This document shows positions 55,995 through 64,000 of a stretch of 64,000 nucleotides of DNA, one piece after another (position 1 is the stretch's first letter; each line of letters opens with the position of its first letter). The notes beneath the pieces are model-generated. The model ran no database searches and was not told the DNA's origin. It worked only from the letters and a program-made list of their open reading frames with translations. Both the position numbers and the translations under genes were made by a program. Source of the DNA: Streptococcus suis (GTDB lineage Bacteria; Bacillota; Bacilli; Lactobacillales; Streptococcaceae); the NCBI RefSeq assembly GCF_017601095.1, contig NZ_JAGFUX010000004.1, positions 175,455-239,454 on the forward strand, written 5' to 3'.

Positions 55995-57407
55995 ATGAAA
56001 TTAGTTAAAAATATGATTTATAATGCTTCATATCAAATTTTGGCATTATTATTGCCACTGATTACAACACCTTATGTTGCAAGAGTTCTATCTCCAGAAG
56101 GAATTGGAATCAATGCGTATACGGGATCCATTGTTACTTACTTTACATTGGCTGCAGCGCTTGGAGTTGGTCTTTATGGGAATCGTGAAATTGCGTATGT
56201 TCAAAGAGATAGAGAGAAGCGTAGTAGAGTTTTTTGGGAATTGGTTTTGCTAAAATTTGCCTCAACTGCAGCCTCTAGTCTGGTGTTTCTAGTATTGGTC
56301 ATAGCTAGTAACAAATGGCAATTTTATTTTCTTATTCAAGGACTTAATCTTTTATCTGTTGCAACGGATATTTCCTGGTATTACACTGGCCGGGAAGATT
56401 TTAAGAGAATTGTTGTTAGAAATACAATTGTTAGACTAACGACAGTGGTTCTCACTTTCTTACTTGTTAAGACTGCAGAAGATCTTTGGATTTACATGGC
56501 TTTAATTGCTGGTTCTACCGTTCTAGGAAATTTAACAGTGTGGCCTTATCTAAAGACAGAGGTTATATGGCTTCCGCTGAGAGAACTCAATATCTGGAGA
56601 CACTTCCTACCAACCTTGGGTCTTTTTTTGCCTCAAATTACCATGCAAATTTATTTATCTCTCAATAAAAGTATGTTAGGTTTGATGGATACTGTCGTTA
56701 GTGCAGGATATTTTGACCAGTCAGATAAGATTGTAAGAATTCTGTTCACTTTGGTAGCTTCTATTGGTGGAGTTTTTCTTCCTCGTTTATCAGCACTCTT
56801 TTCTGAAAATAAAAGAGAGGATGCTAGAAGTCTTTTGCTGAAGTTGATTGACCTTAGCAATGCGATTTCAATGCTCTTGATTGCAGGATTAGTAGCTGTT
56901 TCAGGGACTTTTGCTACGTACTTTTTCGGTAATGAATACGGCCCTGTTGCCCCTTTGATGCAAGTTCAATCATTAATGATTATCCTCATTTCTTACGGAA
57001 ATGCTTTAGGGACACAATATCTCCTAGCTTCCAAGAGAACTAAAGACTATACCATTTCGGCAGTTGCAGGATTGGTGACAAATATTATTTTAAATATAAT
57101 TTTGATTCCAAGAATGAGCGCCATGGGTGCAGTGATTTCAACAGTTCTGACTGAGTTAGTTGTGTCTGGTTATCAAGCTTATTCCCTCAGAGATGTCTTT
57201 AGTTTCAGAGAATTGACAAATGGTATGTGGAAATACAGTCTATCCGCATTTGTAACAATGGGGGTTGTTCACTATTTGAATAATCATATGTCTGTCAATC
57301 TATTGAACTATACCTTACAAGCGGTTCTAGGTGCTACAATTTATATATGTATGGTGCTTCTATTAAAAGCACCAGTTATTACGTTAGTAAAGGATTTTAA
57401 ACGATGA
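55995..57407 (+). CDS. Polysaccharide flippase (Wzx/oligosaccharide flippase family)
   Basis: A 470-residue MOP-superfamily transporter with 12-14 membrane segments. The N-terminus LLPLITTPYVARVLSPEGIGINAYTGS-like region with TTPYVARVLSPEGIG is the classic Wzx signature, and FLPRLSALFSENKRED near residue 265 is also typical. It flips undecaprenyl-PP-linked oligosaccharide across the membrane. No ABC transporter (RgpC/RgpD or GacD/GacE type) is seen in the locus, so export seems flippase-based. Start two bases after the previous stop; overlaps the next gene by four. Confidence 0.9.
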   Translation: MKLVKNMIYNASYQILALLLPLITTPYVARVLSPEGIGINAYTGSIVTYFTLAAALGVGLYGNREIAYVQRDREKRSRVFWELVLLKFASTAASSLVFLVLVIASNKWQFYFLIQGLNLLSVATDISWYYTGREDFKRIVVRNTIVRLTTVVLTFLLVKTAEDLWIYMALIAGSTVLGNLTVWPYLKTEVIWLPLRELNIWRHFLPTLGLFLPQITMQIYLSLNKSMLGLMDTVVSAGYFDQSDKIVRILFTLVASIGGVFLPRLSALFSENKREDARSLLLKLIDLSNAISMLLIAGLVAVSGTFATYFFGNEYGPVAPLMQVQSLMIILISYGNALGTQYLLASKRTKDYTISAVAGLVTNIILNIILIPRMSAMGAVISTVLTELVVSGYQAYSLRDVFSFRELTNGMWKYSLSAFVTMGVVHYLNNHMSVNLLNYTLQAVLGATIYICMVLLLKAPVITLVKDFKR

Positions 57408-58234
57408 AATTTTTGGCAGGAATTGTGACCTTTAATCCTGAAATAGAGCGTCTGAGAAAAAATATCGAAGCAGTTATTTCTCAAGTGGATAAATTAGTTA
57501 TTGTCGATAATGGCTCAGATAATCTATCAATTCTCCAGACTACTTTTTCAGAAGTGGAAGTCATTCCTTTGCACTCAAACAAGGGGATTGCCGCTGCTTT
57601 AAATATTATCGGTCAATATGCTATTGATAATCATTACAACTGGTTTCTTACTTTGGATCAAGATACGATTATCAATGATGATTTAATGCAGATTTATATG
57701 CCGTATTTGGATTTACCTCAAGTAGGAACATTATCCTGTTTATATCGAGATTTGAATCAGGAAGATTTAAGAATCTATAGTAATAAATTTGAGGAGGTTT
57801 CATGTGTGATCACCTCGGCTGCCTTGATGAAAACGTCAGTTTTTGAAATTTCCAAGCGTTTTGATGAATGGATGTTTATTGATATGGTGGATTACGATAT
57901 TAACTTTGAGTTCCAACGTCTTGGTTATAAAGTTTATAGGGTCAATCAAATTGGATTTATTCATGAAATAGGTGAAGCTAAGAAAATAAATTTCTTGGGT
58001 AGAACAGCCTATACCTCTAATCACTCTGCACTCCGAAAATATTATCGCGTTAGAAATAGTGTTTATTTATATAAAAAATATGGGAAAAATGCTACAACAA
58101 AATCTTTTTTAATTCAGTGCCGTGATGAGTTTATTAAAATTTTTCTTTATGAAAATCAGAAATGGCAAAAATTATCAGCTATGGTTCGTGGTTTGATTGA
58201 CGGTTTGAAAGTAAAGGTTGAAAAAAATGTCTAA
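57404..58234 (+). CDS. GT2 glycosyltransferase, RfbF/rhamnosyltransferase-like
   Basis: A 276-residue GT-A enzyme of the RfbF-like branch: AGIVTFNPEIERLRKNI, LVIVDNGSDN, HSNKGIAAALNIIGQYA, and LTLDQDTIINDDL (DxD-type DQD near residue 88). Members of this branch are often rhamnosyltransferases, which agrees with the upstream dTDP-rhamnose genes. It overlaps the flippase by four bases and the last gene by eight. Confidence 0.85.
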   Translation: MKFLAGIVTFNPEIERLRKNIEAVISQVDKLVIVDNGSDNLSILQTTFSEVEVIPLHSNKGIAAALNIIGQYAIDNHYNWFLTLDQDTIINDDLMQIYMPYLDLPQVGTLSCLYRDLNQEDLRIYSNKFEEVSCVITSAALMKTSVFEISKRFDEWMFIDMVDYDINFEFQRLGYKVYRVNQIGFIHEIGEAKKINFLGRTAYTSNHSALRKYYRVRNSVYLYKKYGKNATTKSFLIQCRDEFIKIFLYENQKWQKLSAMVRGLIDGLKVKVEKNV

Positions 58235-59372
58235 CCAAAAAACAATTGCCTTTTTTTCAGGATACTATCTGCCTTTTTTAGGAGGTATTGAGCGTTATAC
58301 GGACAAGTTGACGGAAGAACTGACAAAGATGGGATACCGCATCATCATGGTGACTAGCAAGCATGATGAGAGTTTAGCTGATAGTGAGAAAATGCTAGAT
58401 GGACGTGTGATTTACCGTCTCCCTGTTAAGAACCTTTTCAAGCAACGTTATCCTATCTTAGATATCAATGATGCTTATCGTCAGTTGATGGCTGCTTTGT
58501 CAGAGGAAGAGATTGACTATGTTATCTGCAATACCCGCTTTCACCTCACAACTCTTACGGGGCTCCGCTTTGCTAAGAGGAAAGGCATTCCTAGCCTAGT
58601 CATCGATCATGGGTCGAGTCACTTTACGGTTAATAATCGTTTTCTTGATTTCTTTGGTGCTATATATGAGCATGTGCTAACTGCCTATGTGAAGCGACTG
58701 ACCAAACATTTTTATGCGGTCTCGGAGCGCTCCGCCCAATGGCTGACGCATTTTGGGATAAAAGCTGAAGGTGTGATTTATAATTCGGTTCCAGCTAATC
58801 TGGCTCTAGATTTTTCAACAAGTCGTTTGTTGGATAAGTCTGAGGATGAGATTTTTGTCACCTATGCTGGGCGCTTGCTTAAAGAAAAAGGAATAGAAGT
58901 TCTTTTGGAAGCTTTCGAACTTAGTCAGTTTCCGGATACAGTTAAGTTGAATATCGCTGGAGACGGCCCTCTGTTTGATGAGTTGAGAGCACAATATGGG
59001 TCAGACCGTATTCGTTTTCTTGGGAAATGTGACTTTAAGGACACTATGTCTTTGATGGCGCAGACGGATATTTTTGTTTATCCATCAATGTATCCAGAAG
59101 GTTTACCGACTTCAATCCTGGAAGCTGGTCTGTTAAGCTCTGCCATTATCGCTACTGATAGAGGGGGGACCATTGAAGTCATCAATTGTGATGATTTGGG
59201 TGTTATCATTGAAGAAAATGTGCAGTCCTTAGCGCATGCTTTGAAGGATTTGGTAGCTGATGAGACTAAAAGGCTAGCTTTACAAGTTAATATCCATAAA
59301 CAGATTTTAGAGAATTTTACTTGGACACAAACAGCTAAGCATGTGGAGAATATATTGAAAGGTATGCGATGA
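58227..59372 (+). CDS. GT4 glycosyltransferase
   Basis: A 381-residue GT-B enzyme. N-terminal FFSGYYLPFLGGIERYTDKL is the glycine-rich acceptor-side loop; the C-terminal domain has TYAGRLLKEKGIEVLLEAF, NIAGDGPLFDELR and PSMYPEGLPTSILEAGLL, where the E-x7-E motif (EGLPTSILE) binds the nucleotide sugar. It is the last recognisable gene of the polysaccharide locus. ATG 58227 is preceded by AAAGGTTG; TTG 58218 would sit on top of that site. A terminator lies about 115 bases downstream. Confidence 0.88.
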   Translation: MSNQKTIAFFSGYYLPFLGGIERYTDKLTEELTKMGYRIIMVTSKHDESLADSEKMLDGRVIYRLPVKNLFKQRYPILDINDAYRQLMAALSEEEIDYVICNTRFHLTTLTGLRFAKRKGIPSLVIDHGSSHFTVNNRFLDFFGAIYEHVLTAYVKRLTKHFYAVSERSAQWLTHFGIKAEGVIYNSVPANLALDFSTSRLLDKSEDEIFVTYAGRLLKEKGIEVLLEAFELSQFPDTVKLNIAGDGPLFDELRAQYGSDRIRFLGKCDFKDTMSLMAQTDIFVYPSMYPEGLPTSILEAGLLSSAIIATDRGGTIEVINCDDLGVIIEENVQSLAHALKDLVADETKRLALQVNIHKQILENFTWTQTAKHVENILKGMR

Positions 59373-59485
59373 AGGTATAAAAAGATGTTCTGGAATTACC
59401 AAATAATGAAGTATATTGAAAAACATTCCAAAGTAAATTAACGCTCTCTATCAACTGTAATAGGATTAGGAAAGTTTAACATTTT

Positions 59486-59513
59486 GAGAGGACCCATTTG
59501 GTCTTCTCTTTTT
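59486..59513 (+). terminator. Terminator of the polysaccharide locus
   Basis: Nine-base stem GAGAGGACC/GGTCTTCTC (one G-U pair) with loop CATTT and a five-T tail, 113 bases after the last glycosyltransferase. Confidence 0.8.
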
Positions 59514-59645
59514 AATAGTTGGGGCAATCAAAAACCGTTTTTTACACTTTTGGAATTTACTGAAACTATCGGCATTGTTTTTAAAGAATTTGATAAGGCT
59601 GTTAGTAGCATATTATTTTCTGTTCGATGATGGAAAAGAAGTGTT

Positions 59646-59927
59646 TTGAGTTCTTTTCTTGGTAATGAAATAAGAGTAACTGGTAACGTTCATAATGCTA
59701 TTGAAACTCATCTGAAGAGGATTAGAGATTTTCTAGGATTTCAAATGCACCCGCAACATAGGACGATAAAATTGTTTATTACTGTGCTTGTGGCAATCTT
59801 ATTGTATCAAAGTCCTGTAGTGTGTCTAAGCTTCATATTCGTGAGATTTTCTATTGAATTGATTCAAGATTTGTATCCGAATCCGTTTAACATGACGGAG
59901 ATTCTACACAATGTGGAAGCGGTGTAG
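59646..59927 (+). CDS. Unrecognised 93-residue frame, possible gene remnant
   Basis: Encodes a polar N-terminus (HNAIETHLKRIRDFLGFQ), a hydrophobic stretch at about residues 42-68 and a polar end with LYPNPFNMTEILHNVEAV. No ribosome-binding site precedes the TTG start, and the sequence upstream in the same frame is broken by stops. It could be the tail of a decayed gene. I do not recognise the family and cannot support a function. Confidence 0.25.
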   Translation: MSSFLGNEIRVTGNVHNAIETHLKRIRDFLGFQMHPQHRTIKLFITVLVAILLYQSPVVCLSFIFVRFSIELIQDLYPNPFNMTEILHNVEAV

Positions 59928-60564
59928 AATAATTTTAGCGTTAGGTGATGGTTATTTAGCCAATTTGTAGTAGGTGCAAAATTCTGACTTTGCTCGATTT
60001 CGTACCTTTTAGGGTAGCTTAGAAAGTGGTTTCAACTAATTAATTTGGTTCTTCTATCAGGGATATTGATGACATCTAAGGAGTTGAAATCTTGTACAAT
60101 TAAACTCATTTTCTTTTAATAAATGTTGTTTAAGAAGAATAAGTAGCGAGAAGCTAGCTGATTCTAGGTCATAGTCAGTGTAATTCAAGTGAACGAGTAC
60201 TCATACTATACTCATCAATGATGATTATTTGTCTCTAATTCTGAGGAAATTTAGGATAGAATCTTCGCTTTTCAATTTATAAGCTCAAGACTCACCTCCT
60301 TGATTCTCGAGTTACCTCCATAGGAGTTTTTCTAATGTGAGTATACTAGGTAGGGATTTTTTACTCTCAAAAAGCAACAAATATGGAAATTTTTCAAAAA
60401 ATTCTGTTGTGCGGCTATTGCTTTTATTTGTTAAACTGTACAAAAGTGGTATTTGAAGCTATTAATTTTATGAGAGAGGGAATGCTTTAGAAAGTTTTTT
60501 CTACCAAAAATCCAATTGTTCTATAAAAAGACTGAATTTTTCCGTATGAAAATATTTCTTTTTA

Positions 60565-60573
60565 TGCTAAAAT
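60565..60573 (+). promoter_or_regulatory. Extended -10 promoter of ebsA
   Basis: TGCTAAAAT, an extended -10 box, 17 bases upstream of the ATG. Confidence 0.5.
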
Positions 60574-60590
60574 AATATGAAGGTGGTACT

Positions 60591-61079
60591 ATGATTAAAA
60601 TCTTTGGTAAGGTTCGCTACCATTGGCAACCAGAGTTGGCCTGGGCAATCATTTATTGGTCTATGGCTGTGGCGCCAGTATTCATTGGTCTGTCGCTTTT
60701 GTATGAAAAAGCTAGGATTCCAAATGTGATTTTTATCCTCTTCTTGGTATTTATCCTGTTATTTGGAGCAGGCTTTCATCGTTATTTTGTATTGGAAGAA
60801 GCTGATTTGCGAATTGCTTCTGCAAATCCTTTTCGTAAGAATCGCATCTCGATTGCAAGTATAGAAAAAGTAGAGGTATCGATTCTTTCTATCACACTCT
60901 ACTCTAACGATTATCCATCGGGCTTGTCCTTTTGTATGCGGAAATGGCCCAAGAAATATTTTATTAATGATTTGGCCCTTCATAGTCACTTCCAAGGTGA
61001 AGTAGAGCTGGTTGACCATTTAAAAAAACAAGATTACTTTGAAGTATATTATTCAGAAAAAGCCAAATCAGTCCGCTAA
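60591..61079 (+). CDS. ebsA: EbsA-family membrane protein
   Basis: A 162-residue protein with two N-terminal membrane segments (about 17-37 and 42-62) and a cytoplasmic C-terminal domain that contains FRKNRISIASIEKVEVS. It matches the EbsA family, which lies upstream of the ferredoxin-LysM-cmk-infC block in streptococci. The pore-forming label seen in databases is weakly supported. Its 3' end overlaps the convergent ferredoxin gene by 12 bases. Confidence 0.75.
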   Translation: MIKIFGKVRYHWQPELAWAIIYWSMAVAPVFIGLSLLYEKARIPNVIFILFLVFILLFGAGFHRYFVLEEADLRIASANPFRKNRISIASIEKVEVSILSITLYSNDYPSGLSFCMRKWPKKYFINDLALHSHFQGEVELVDHLKKQDYFEVYYSEKAKSVR

Positions 61080-61265
61080 AATGGCTTTGGTTGGACAGGA
61101 TTTGGCTGCAAGTAATAATTCTAATTGGTCTGGAAATTCTTTTTCTAGGGATGCTGGGTCGGATGCTAAAAGGACAATTCCGTCATCATCATAGTCAAAT
61201 TCATTTGAGATGGTTTGGCAGAGGCCGCAAGCGATACATTTTTCTGGAATTAATTGAATTTTCAT
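61068..61265 (-). CDS. Ferredoxin, single-cluster type
   Basis: A 65-residue acidic electron carrier. CIACGLC at residues 11-17 and the later CPTKAI near residue 57 supply the cysteines for one 4Fe-4S cluster (C-x2-C-x2-C ... C-P). The second half is rich in acidic residues and lacks a second cluster motif. It is transcribed against ebsA, with overlapping 3' ends, and its start faces the LysM gene 46 bases away. Confidence 0.9.
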   Translation of the reverse strand: MKIQLIPEKCIACGLCQTISNEFDYDDDGIVLLASDPASLEKEFPDQLELLLAAKSCPTKAILAD

Positions 61266-61311
61266 ACCTATATTTTAACGATTTATAATAAAAAAGACAA
61301 GGAGAAGCATT

Positions 61312-61821
61312 ATGTCACAGGAACCATGGAATGAAGAAATTTACGAAGCAACTGAAACCAGTCGCAAGAGTCGTTTGATGAAGGGCTATTCTAGTACGAA
61401 GGTATTTACAATATTAGCCGTTATTTTTGCGATAATTGTTTTGGGAATTATTATCACAGCACTTTATTTGTCAATGGGCGGCAGCAATACAAATTCAACA
61501 GAAGGTTTTTATAATCCAAGTGCTAGTTCTGCTGTAGCTAGTTCATCAACTGAAACGAGTACCTCATCATCTCCGACTGAATCAAGCGAGAGTACGGAAG
61601 CATTAACGGAAGCTTCTAGCGAAGAAACAACCCCTTCTTCCAGTAGCTCTTTGACGGATACAGGAGATGGTTCAACATTAACAGTTCAACCAGGTGAAGG
61701 TGTTGGGTCACTAGCTGCGCGTGCGGGGATTTCTATTGCCCAGTTAGAAAGTTTGAATCCTGAAAAGATGACAACTGGTTCTTGGTTGGCTCATCCTGGT
61801 GACGTTGTTCGGATTAAGTAA
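61312..61821 (+). CDS. LysM-domain surface protein
   Basis: A 169-residue single-span protein: N-terminal cytoplasmic part (1-28), membrane segment (about 29-53), a Ser/Thr/Glu-rich linker (about 60-118), and a C-terminal LysM domain (about 122-169, with [20 protein letters not shown] and ending HPGDVVRIK) that binds peptidoglycan. It matches the SAG1386/EF1546-type family encoded just before cmk. Start has AAGGAGAAGCATT upstream. Confidence 0.88.
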   Translation: MSQEPWNEEIYEATETSRKSRLMKGYSSTKVFTILAVIFAIIVLGIIITALYLSMGGSNTNSTEGFYNPSASSAVASSSTETSTSSSPTESSESTEALTEASSEETTPSSSSSLTDTGDGSTLTVQPGEGVGSLAARAGISIAQLESLNPEKMTTGSWLAHPGDVVRIK

Positions 61822-61831
61822 AAGGGGAAAG

Positions 61832-62509
61832 ATGAAATCAATTCAAATTGCTATTGACGGCCCAGCTTCAAGTGGAAAATCGACGGTTGCTAAAATTATT
61901 GCAAAAAACTTTGGTTACACCTATCTGGACACAGGTGCCATGTACCGTGCGGTAACCTTGCTGGCTTTGGAAAACAAGCTAGGTGAGCAAGAAGTAGATG
62001 CTCTCCTTTCCTTGTTAGACAAAGAGCCTATTTCCTTTGGGAGAAGTGCGGACGGTCAGCAACAGGTCTTCCTTGGCCAACGTGATGTCAGCCTTGCCAT
62101 TCGCGATAATGATGTGACCAACAACGTATCTTGGGTGTCTGCTCTGGCTCCAGTTCGTGAGAAGCTGGTCGATTTGCAGCAGCAGATTGCCCAAGCAGGT
62201 GGTATTGTTATGGACGGTCGTGACATCGGTACGGTTGTCTTACCTCAGGCAGAACTCAAGATTTTCCTGATTGCCTCAGTGGAAGAGCGTGCCCTTCGTC
62301 GTTTTAAGGAAAATACGGAACGTGGCATCGAGACAGACTTGGAAACCTTGAAAGAGGAGATTGCGGCGCGTGATTTGAAAGACAGTACCCGAGCAGTTTC
62401 TCCACTGAAAGCAGCAGATGATGCCATTACTTTCGATACGACAGGTGTGTCAATCGACGGCGTTGTTGCATTTATTTCAGAAAAAGCGAAAGAAATCCTT
62501 GACAGATAG
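61832..62509 (+). CDS. cmk: Cytidylate kinase
   Basis: Phosphorylates CMP and dCMP. The 225-residue protein has the P-loop [14 protein letters not shown] near residue 8, [13 protein letters not shown] near residue 34, [12 protein letters not shown] near residue 128, and [10 protein letters not shown] in the lid. ATG 61832 has AAAGGGGAAAG upstream; the longer frame from 61799 is inside the LysM gene. The infC promoter overlaps its 3' end. Confidence 0.96.
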   Translation: MKSIQIAIDGPASSGKSTVAKIIAKNFGYTYLDTGAMYRAVTLLALENKLGEQEVDALLSLLDKEPISFGRSADGQQQVFLGQRDVSLAIRDNDVTNNVSWVSALAPVREKLVDLQQQIAQAGGIVMDGRDIGTVVLPQAELKIFLIASVEERALRRFKENTERGIETDLETLKEEIAARDLKDSTRAVSPLKAADDAITFDTTGVSIDGVVAFISEKAKEILDR

Positions 62510-62527
62510 TTTGGGACATGATAGAAT
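62499..62527 (+). promoter_or_regulatory. Promoter of infC-rpmI-rplT
   Basis: TTGACA (62499-62504) and TAGAAT (62522-62527) are separated by exactly 17 bases. The -35 box overlaps the last codons of cmk. Confidence 0.85.
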
Positions 62528-62534
62528 AGTCGTA

Positions 62535-62690
62535 TTGAGAAAAGCAGAAGTGAGAGCTTCTCGCCTTGCGACTAACGTTGTCTGGCCCTACATGTTCAAG
62601 ATTTCTTCGGAAAGACTAATGATGTAGTGCGGACTTGTGTAGCAAGTCCGTTTCGTTTTTCTCGAAAAAAATAAAATGAGGTGAAAAGCC
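62535..62690 (+). promoter_or_regulatory. L20-type leader RNA with attenuator
   Basis: The untranslated leader of infC ends in a perfect hairpin CGGACTTG/CAAGTCCG (62630-62650) and a T-rich run to about 62660. In Firmicutes the infC-rpmI-rplT leader binds ribosomal protein L20, which mimics its 23S rRNA site and promotes termination. Position and terminator are clear; the L20-binding fold itself was not modelled. Confidence 0.75.
62630..62660 (+). terminator. Leader terminator of infC
   Basis: Eight-base perfect stem with loop TGTAG and a tail TTTCGTTTTT, 30 bases before the infC start. Confidence 0.8.
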
Positions 62691-63212
62691 ATAGCAAAGC
62701 AAGATTTGTTCATCAATGATGAAATTCGAGTGCGTGAAGTTCGTCTAATCGGTCTTGACGGTGAACAGTTAGGAATCAAACCACTTAACGAAGCCCAGTC
62801 ATTAGCTGACGCAGCTAACGTTGATTTAGTATTGATTCAACCGCAAGCTAAACCACCTGTTGCGAAAATTATGGACTACGGTAAGTTCAAATTTGAGTAT
62901 CAGAAGAAACAGAAAGAACAACGCAAAAAACAAAGTGTTGTCACTGTGAAAGAAGTTCGTCTCAGCCCAGTTATTGACAAGGGGGATTTCGAGACTAAGC
63001 TTCGTAATGCCCGTAAGTTCCTTGAAAAAGGGAACAAGGTCAAAGTATCAATCCGCTTTAAAGGTCGGATGATTACCCATAAGGAAGTTGGAGCGAAAGT
63101 ATTAGCGGAGTTCGCTGAAGCAACGCAAGACATTGCGATTATCGAACAACGTGCTAAGATGGACGGACGTCAAATGTTTATGCAATTGGCCCCAGCTTCA
63201 GACAAAAAATAA
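62691..63212 (+). CDS. infC: Translation initiation factor IF-3, ATA start
   Basis: Keeps ribosomal subunits apart and checks start-codon pairing. From ATA 62691 the protein has 173 residues and begins [20 protein letters not shown], the normal IF-3 N-terminus; starting at the first TTG (62706) would remove it. GAGGTG at 62678-62683 is seven bases upstream of the ATA, which fixes the start. C-terminal [16 protein letters not shown] and [14 protein letters not shown] match the family. Rare start codons in infC are known to let IF-3 limit its own synthesis. Confidence 0.95.
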   Translation: MAKQDLFINDEIRVREVRLIGLDGEQLGIKPLNEAQSLADAANVDLVLIQPQAKPPVAKIMDYGKFKFEYQKKQKEQRKKQSVVTVKEVRLSPVIDKGDFETKLRNARKFLEKGNKVKVSIRFKGRMITHKEVGAKVLAEFAEATQDIAIIEQRAKMDGRQMFMQLAPASDKK

Positions 63213-63236
63213 GCTTTTTAGCAAAAGGAGAATATC

Positions 63237-63437
63237 ATGCCAAAACAAAAAACTCACCGCGCATCAGCTAAACGTTTCAAACGTACAGGTTCTGGTGGAT
63301 TGAAACGCTTCCGCGCATATACTTCACACCGTTTCCACGGTAAAACTAAAAAACAACGTCGTCACCTTCGTAAAGCAGGTATGGTACATGCTGGTGACTT
63401 TAAGCGTATCAAGTCAATGCTTACACAAATGCGCTAA
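63237..63437 (+). CDS. rpmI: 50S ribosomal protein L35
   Basis: A 66-residue, very basic ribosomal protein: [19 protein letters not shown] and [18 protein letters not shown] are typical L35 sequences. It lies between infC and rplT in the universal order, with AAAGGAGAATATC before the ATG. Confidence 0.97.
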   Translation: MPKQKTHRASAKRFKRTGSGGLKRFRAYTSHRFHGKTKKQRRHLRKAGMVHAGDFKRIKSMLTQMR

Positions 63438-63485
63438 GCACTGATACTGTACTACTATTATTTGAATTATTTGGAGGAAAATTAA

Positions 63486-63845
63486 ATGGCACGTGTTAAA
63501 GGTGGCGTTGTTTCTCGTAAACGCCGTAAACGTATTTTAAAATTAGCTAAAGGTTACTATGGAGCTAAACATCTCTTGTTCCGCACTGCGAAAGAACAAG
63601 TAATGAACTCTTACTACTATGCATACCGTGACCGCCGTCAGAAAAAACGTGATTTCCGTAAATTGTGGATCACTCGTATCAATGCGGCTGCTCGTATGAA
63701 CGGTTTGTCATACTCACAATTGATGCACGGTTTGAAATTGGCAGAAATCGAAGTAAACCGCAAAATGCTTGCTGACTTGGCAGTAAATGATGCAGCAGCT
63801 TTCACTGCTCTTGCAGATGCTGCTAAAGCAAAACTTGGAAAATAA
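63486..63845 (+). CDS. rplT: 50S ribosomal protein L20
   Basis: A 119-residue basic protein, [20 protein letters not shown] at the N-terminus and [20 protein letters not shown] in the globular C-terminal domain, which also binds its own leader RNA in Firmicutes. Last gene of the operon. No hairpin terminator is seen between its stop and the IS element starting about 30 bases downstream. Confidence 0.97.
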   Translation: MARVKGGVVSRKRRKRILKLAKGYYGAKHLLFRTAKEQVMNSYYYAYRDRRQKKRDFRKLWITRINAAARMNGLSYSQLMHGLKLAEIEVNRKMLADLAVNDAAAFTALADAAKAKLGK

Positions 63846-63873
63846 TCTTTGAATATTTTCAAAAGACTGGCTT

Positions 63874-64000
63874 TGAACTGACCCCAAAAAATTGGACAAA
63901 TAATTATTGAAAGGATTTAGTTCTGTATTGGACAGGACTAAGTCCTTTTAATTTTGCTTTTATTCGTTTGTTGTTGTAGTAAAAAATATAATCTGTAATA
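63874..64000 (-). mobile_element. IS3-family insertion sequence, terminal part only
   Basis: From about 63874 the sequence TGAACTGACCCCAAAAAATT has the look of an IS3-family (IS150-like group) terminal inverted repeat, beginning with TG. It is followed by the 3' end of a transposase on the minus strand. The rest of the element lies beyond the window, so its integrity and target duplication cannot be judged. Confidence 0.8.
63904..64000 (-). CDS. IS3-family transposase, C-terminal fragment in window
   Basis: Reading the minus strand gives ITDYIFYYNNKRIKAKLKGL and then SPVQYRTKSFQ before a TAA at 63906-63904. The pattern Y-x-x-x-Y-N-N-x-R-x-x-x-K-L-x-G-L-S-P-V-x-Y-R is the usual end of the DDE (orfB) transposase of this family. 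The start lies outside the window. Confidence 0.85.
   Translation of the reverse strand, partial: ITDYIFYYNNKRIKAKLKGLSPVQYRTKSFQ

Larger units (their letters stand above)
59373..60590. other. Gene-poor, probably decayed stretch
   Basis: About 1.2 kb with no recognised intact gene. It holds the terminator at 59486, one short open frame at 59646-59927, many stops in all other frames, and a pair of imperfect ~15-base direct repeats (CTCAAGACTCACCTCC near 60284 and CTCGAGTTACCTCC near 60306). The high stop density and low GC suggest degraded coding sequence, but no parent family could be named. Confidence 0.5.

Noticed and set aside
61068..61265. Plus-strand membrane-type frame at 61091-61288
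   Set aside because: It is antisense to the ferredoxin gene, whose cysteine motifs are clear, and has no ribosome-binding site.

Overview
The window looks like a chromosome segment of a low-GC Firmicute of the genus Streptococcus, most like Streptococcus suis or a near relative. This is an inference from gene order: atpBFHAGDC, then a DUF1146 gene, murA, epuA and endA; folE-folP-folB-folK; miaA-hflX-unknown-rnz-SDR; ebsA, ferredoxin, LysM protein, cmk and infC-rpmI-rplT. No database search was possible. Promoters are AT-rich with many extended -10 boxes (TGnTATAAT), and intrinsic terminators are frequent.

1-8.4 kb: the F0F1 ATP synthase operon (subunit a cut by the window edge), then a cell-wall and competence-type group (DUF1146, murA, epuA, endA). 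8.4-12.7 kb: a T-box-controlled pheS-GNAT-pheT operon. 12.7-16.5 kb: small or accessory genes, including an EEP-family phosphatase/nuclease and a VTC-domain plus DUF4956 pair. 16.7-18.9 kb: the folate operon. 18.9-23.4 kb: a GntP-like permease, a MetE-like protein and an MFS transporter that diverge around a MET-box, a 41-bp tandem repeat, and DUF3042. 23.5-39.2 kb: mostly housekeeping genes (miaA, hflX, rnz, recJ, apt, metA, dnaD, trmK, a Nif3-like gene), interrupted by a copper P-type ATPase with two cop boxes and a cardiolipin synthase. 39.2-40.4 kb: a dispersed intergenic repeat and a ZIP metal transporter behind a DtxR-type palindrome.

40.4-59.4 kb is the most accessory part: a rhamnose-polysaccharide locus. 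rmlA, rmlC, rmlB and rmlD make dTDP-L-rhamnose. They are followed by an RgpA/GacB-type rhamnosyltransferase, several GT2 enzymes, a GacI/GacJ-like pair (DPM-type GT2 plus DUF2304), a DUF2142-type multi-spanning protein, a Wzx-type flippase, a LicD phosphotransferase with an IspD/TarI cytidylyltransferase and an extended SDR, and a final GT4. Unusually, the locus also carries a pilin-like secreted protein with a degenerate sorting signal, a glycosyltransferase broken by one in-frame TGA, and two tandem GT2 genes whose N-terminal halves are almost identical. The inferred product is a rhamnose-rich wall polysaccharide, exported by a flippase and decorated with a side chain and a phospho-substituent.

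59.4-60.6 kb holds no recognisable intact gene and looks decayed. The window ends with ebsA, ferredoxin, a LysM protein, cmk and the infC-rpmI-rplT operon (leader attenuator, ATA start for infC). Immediately downstream is the end of an IS3-family element.
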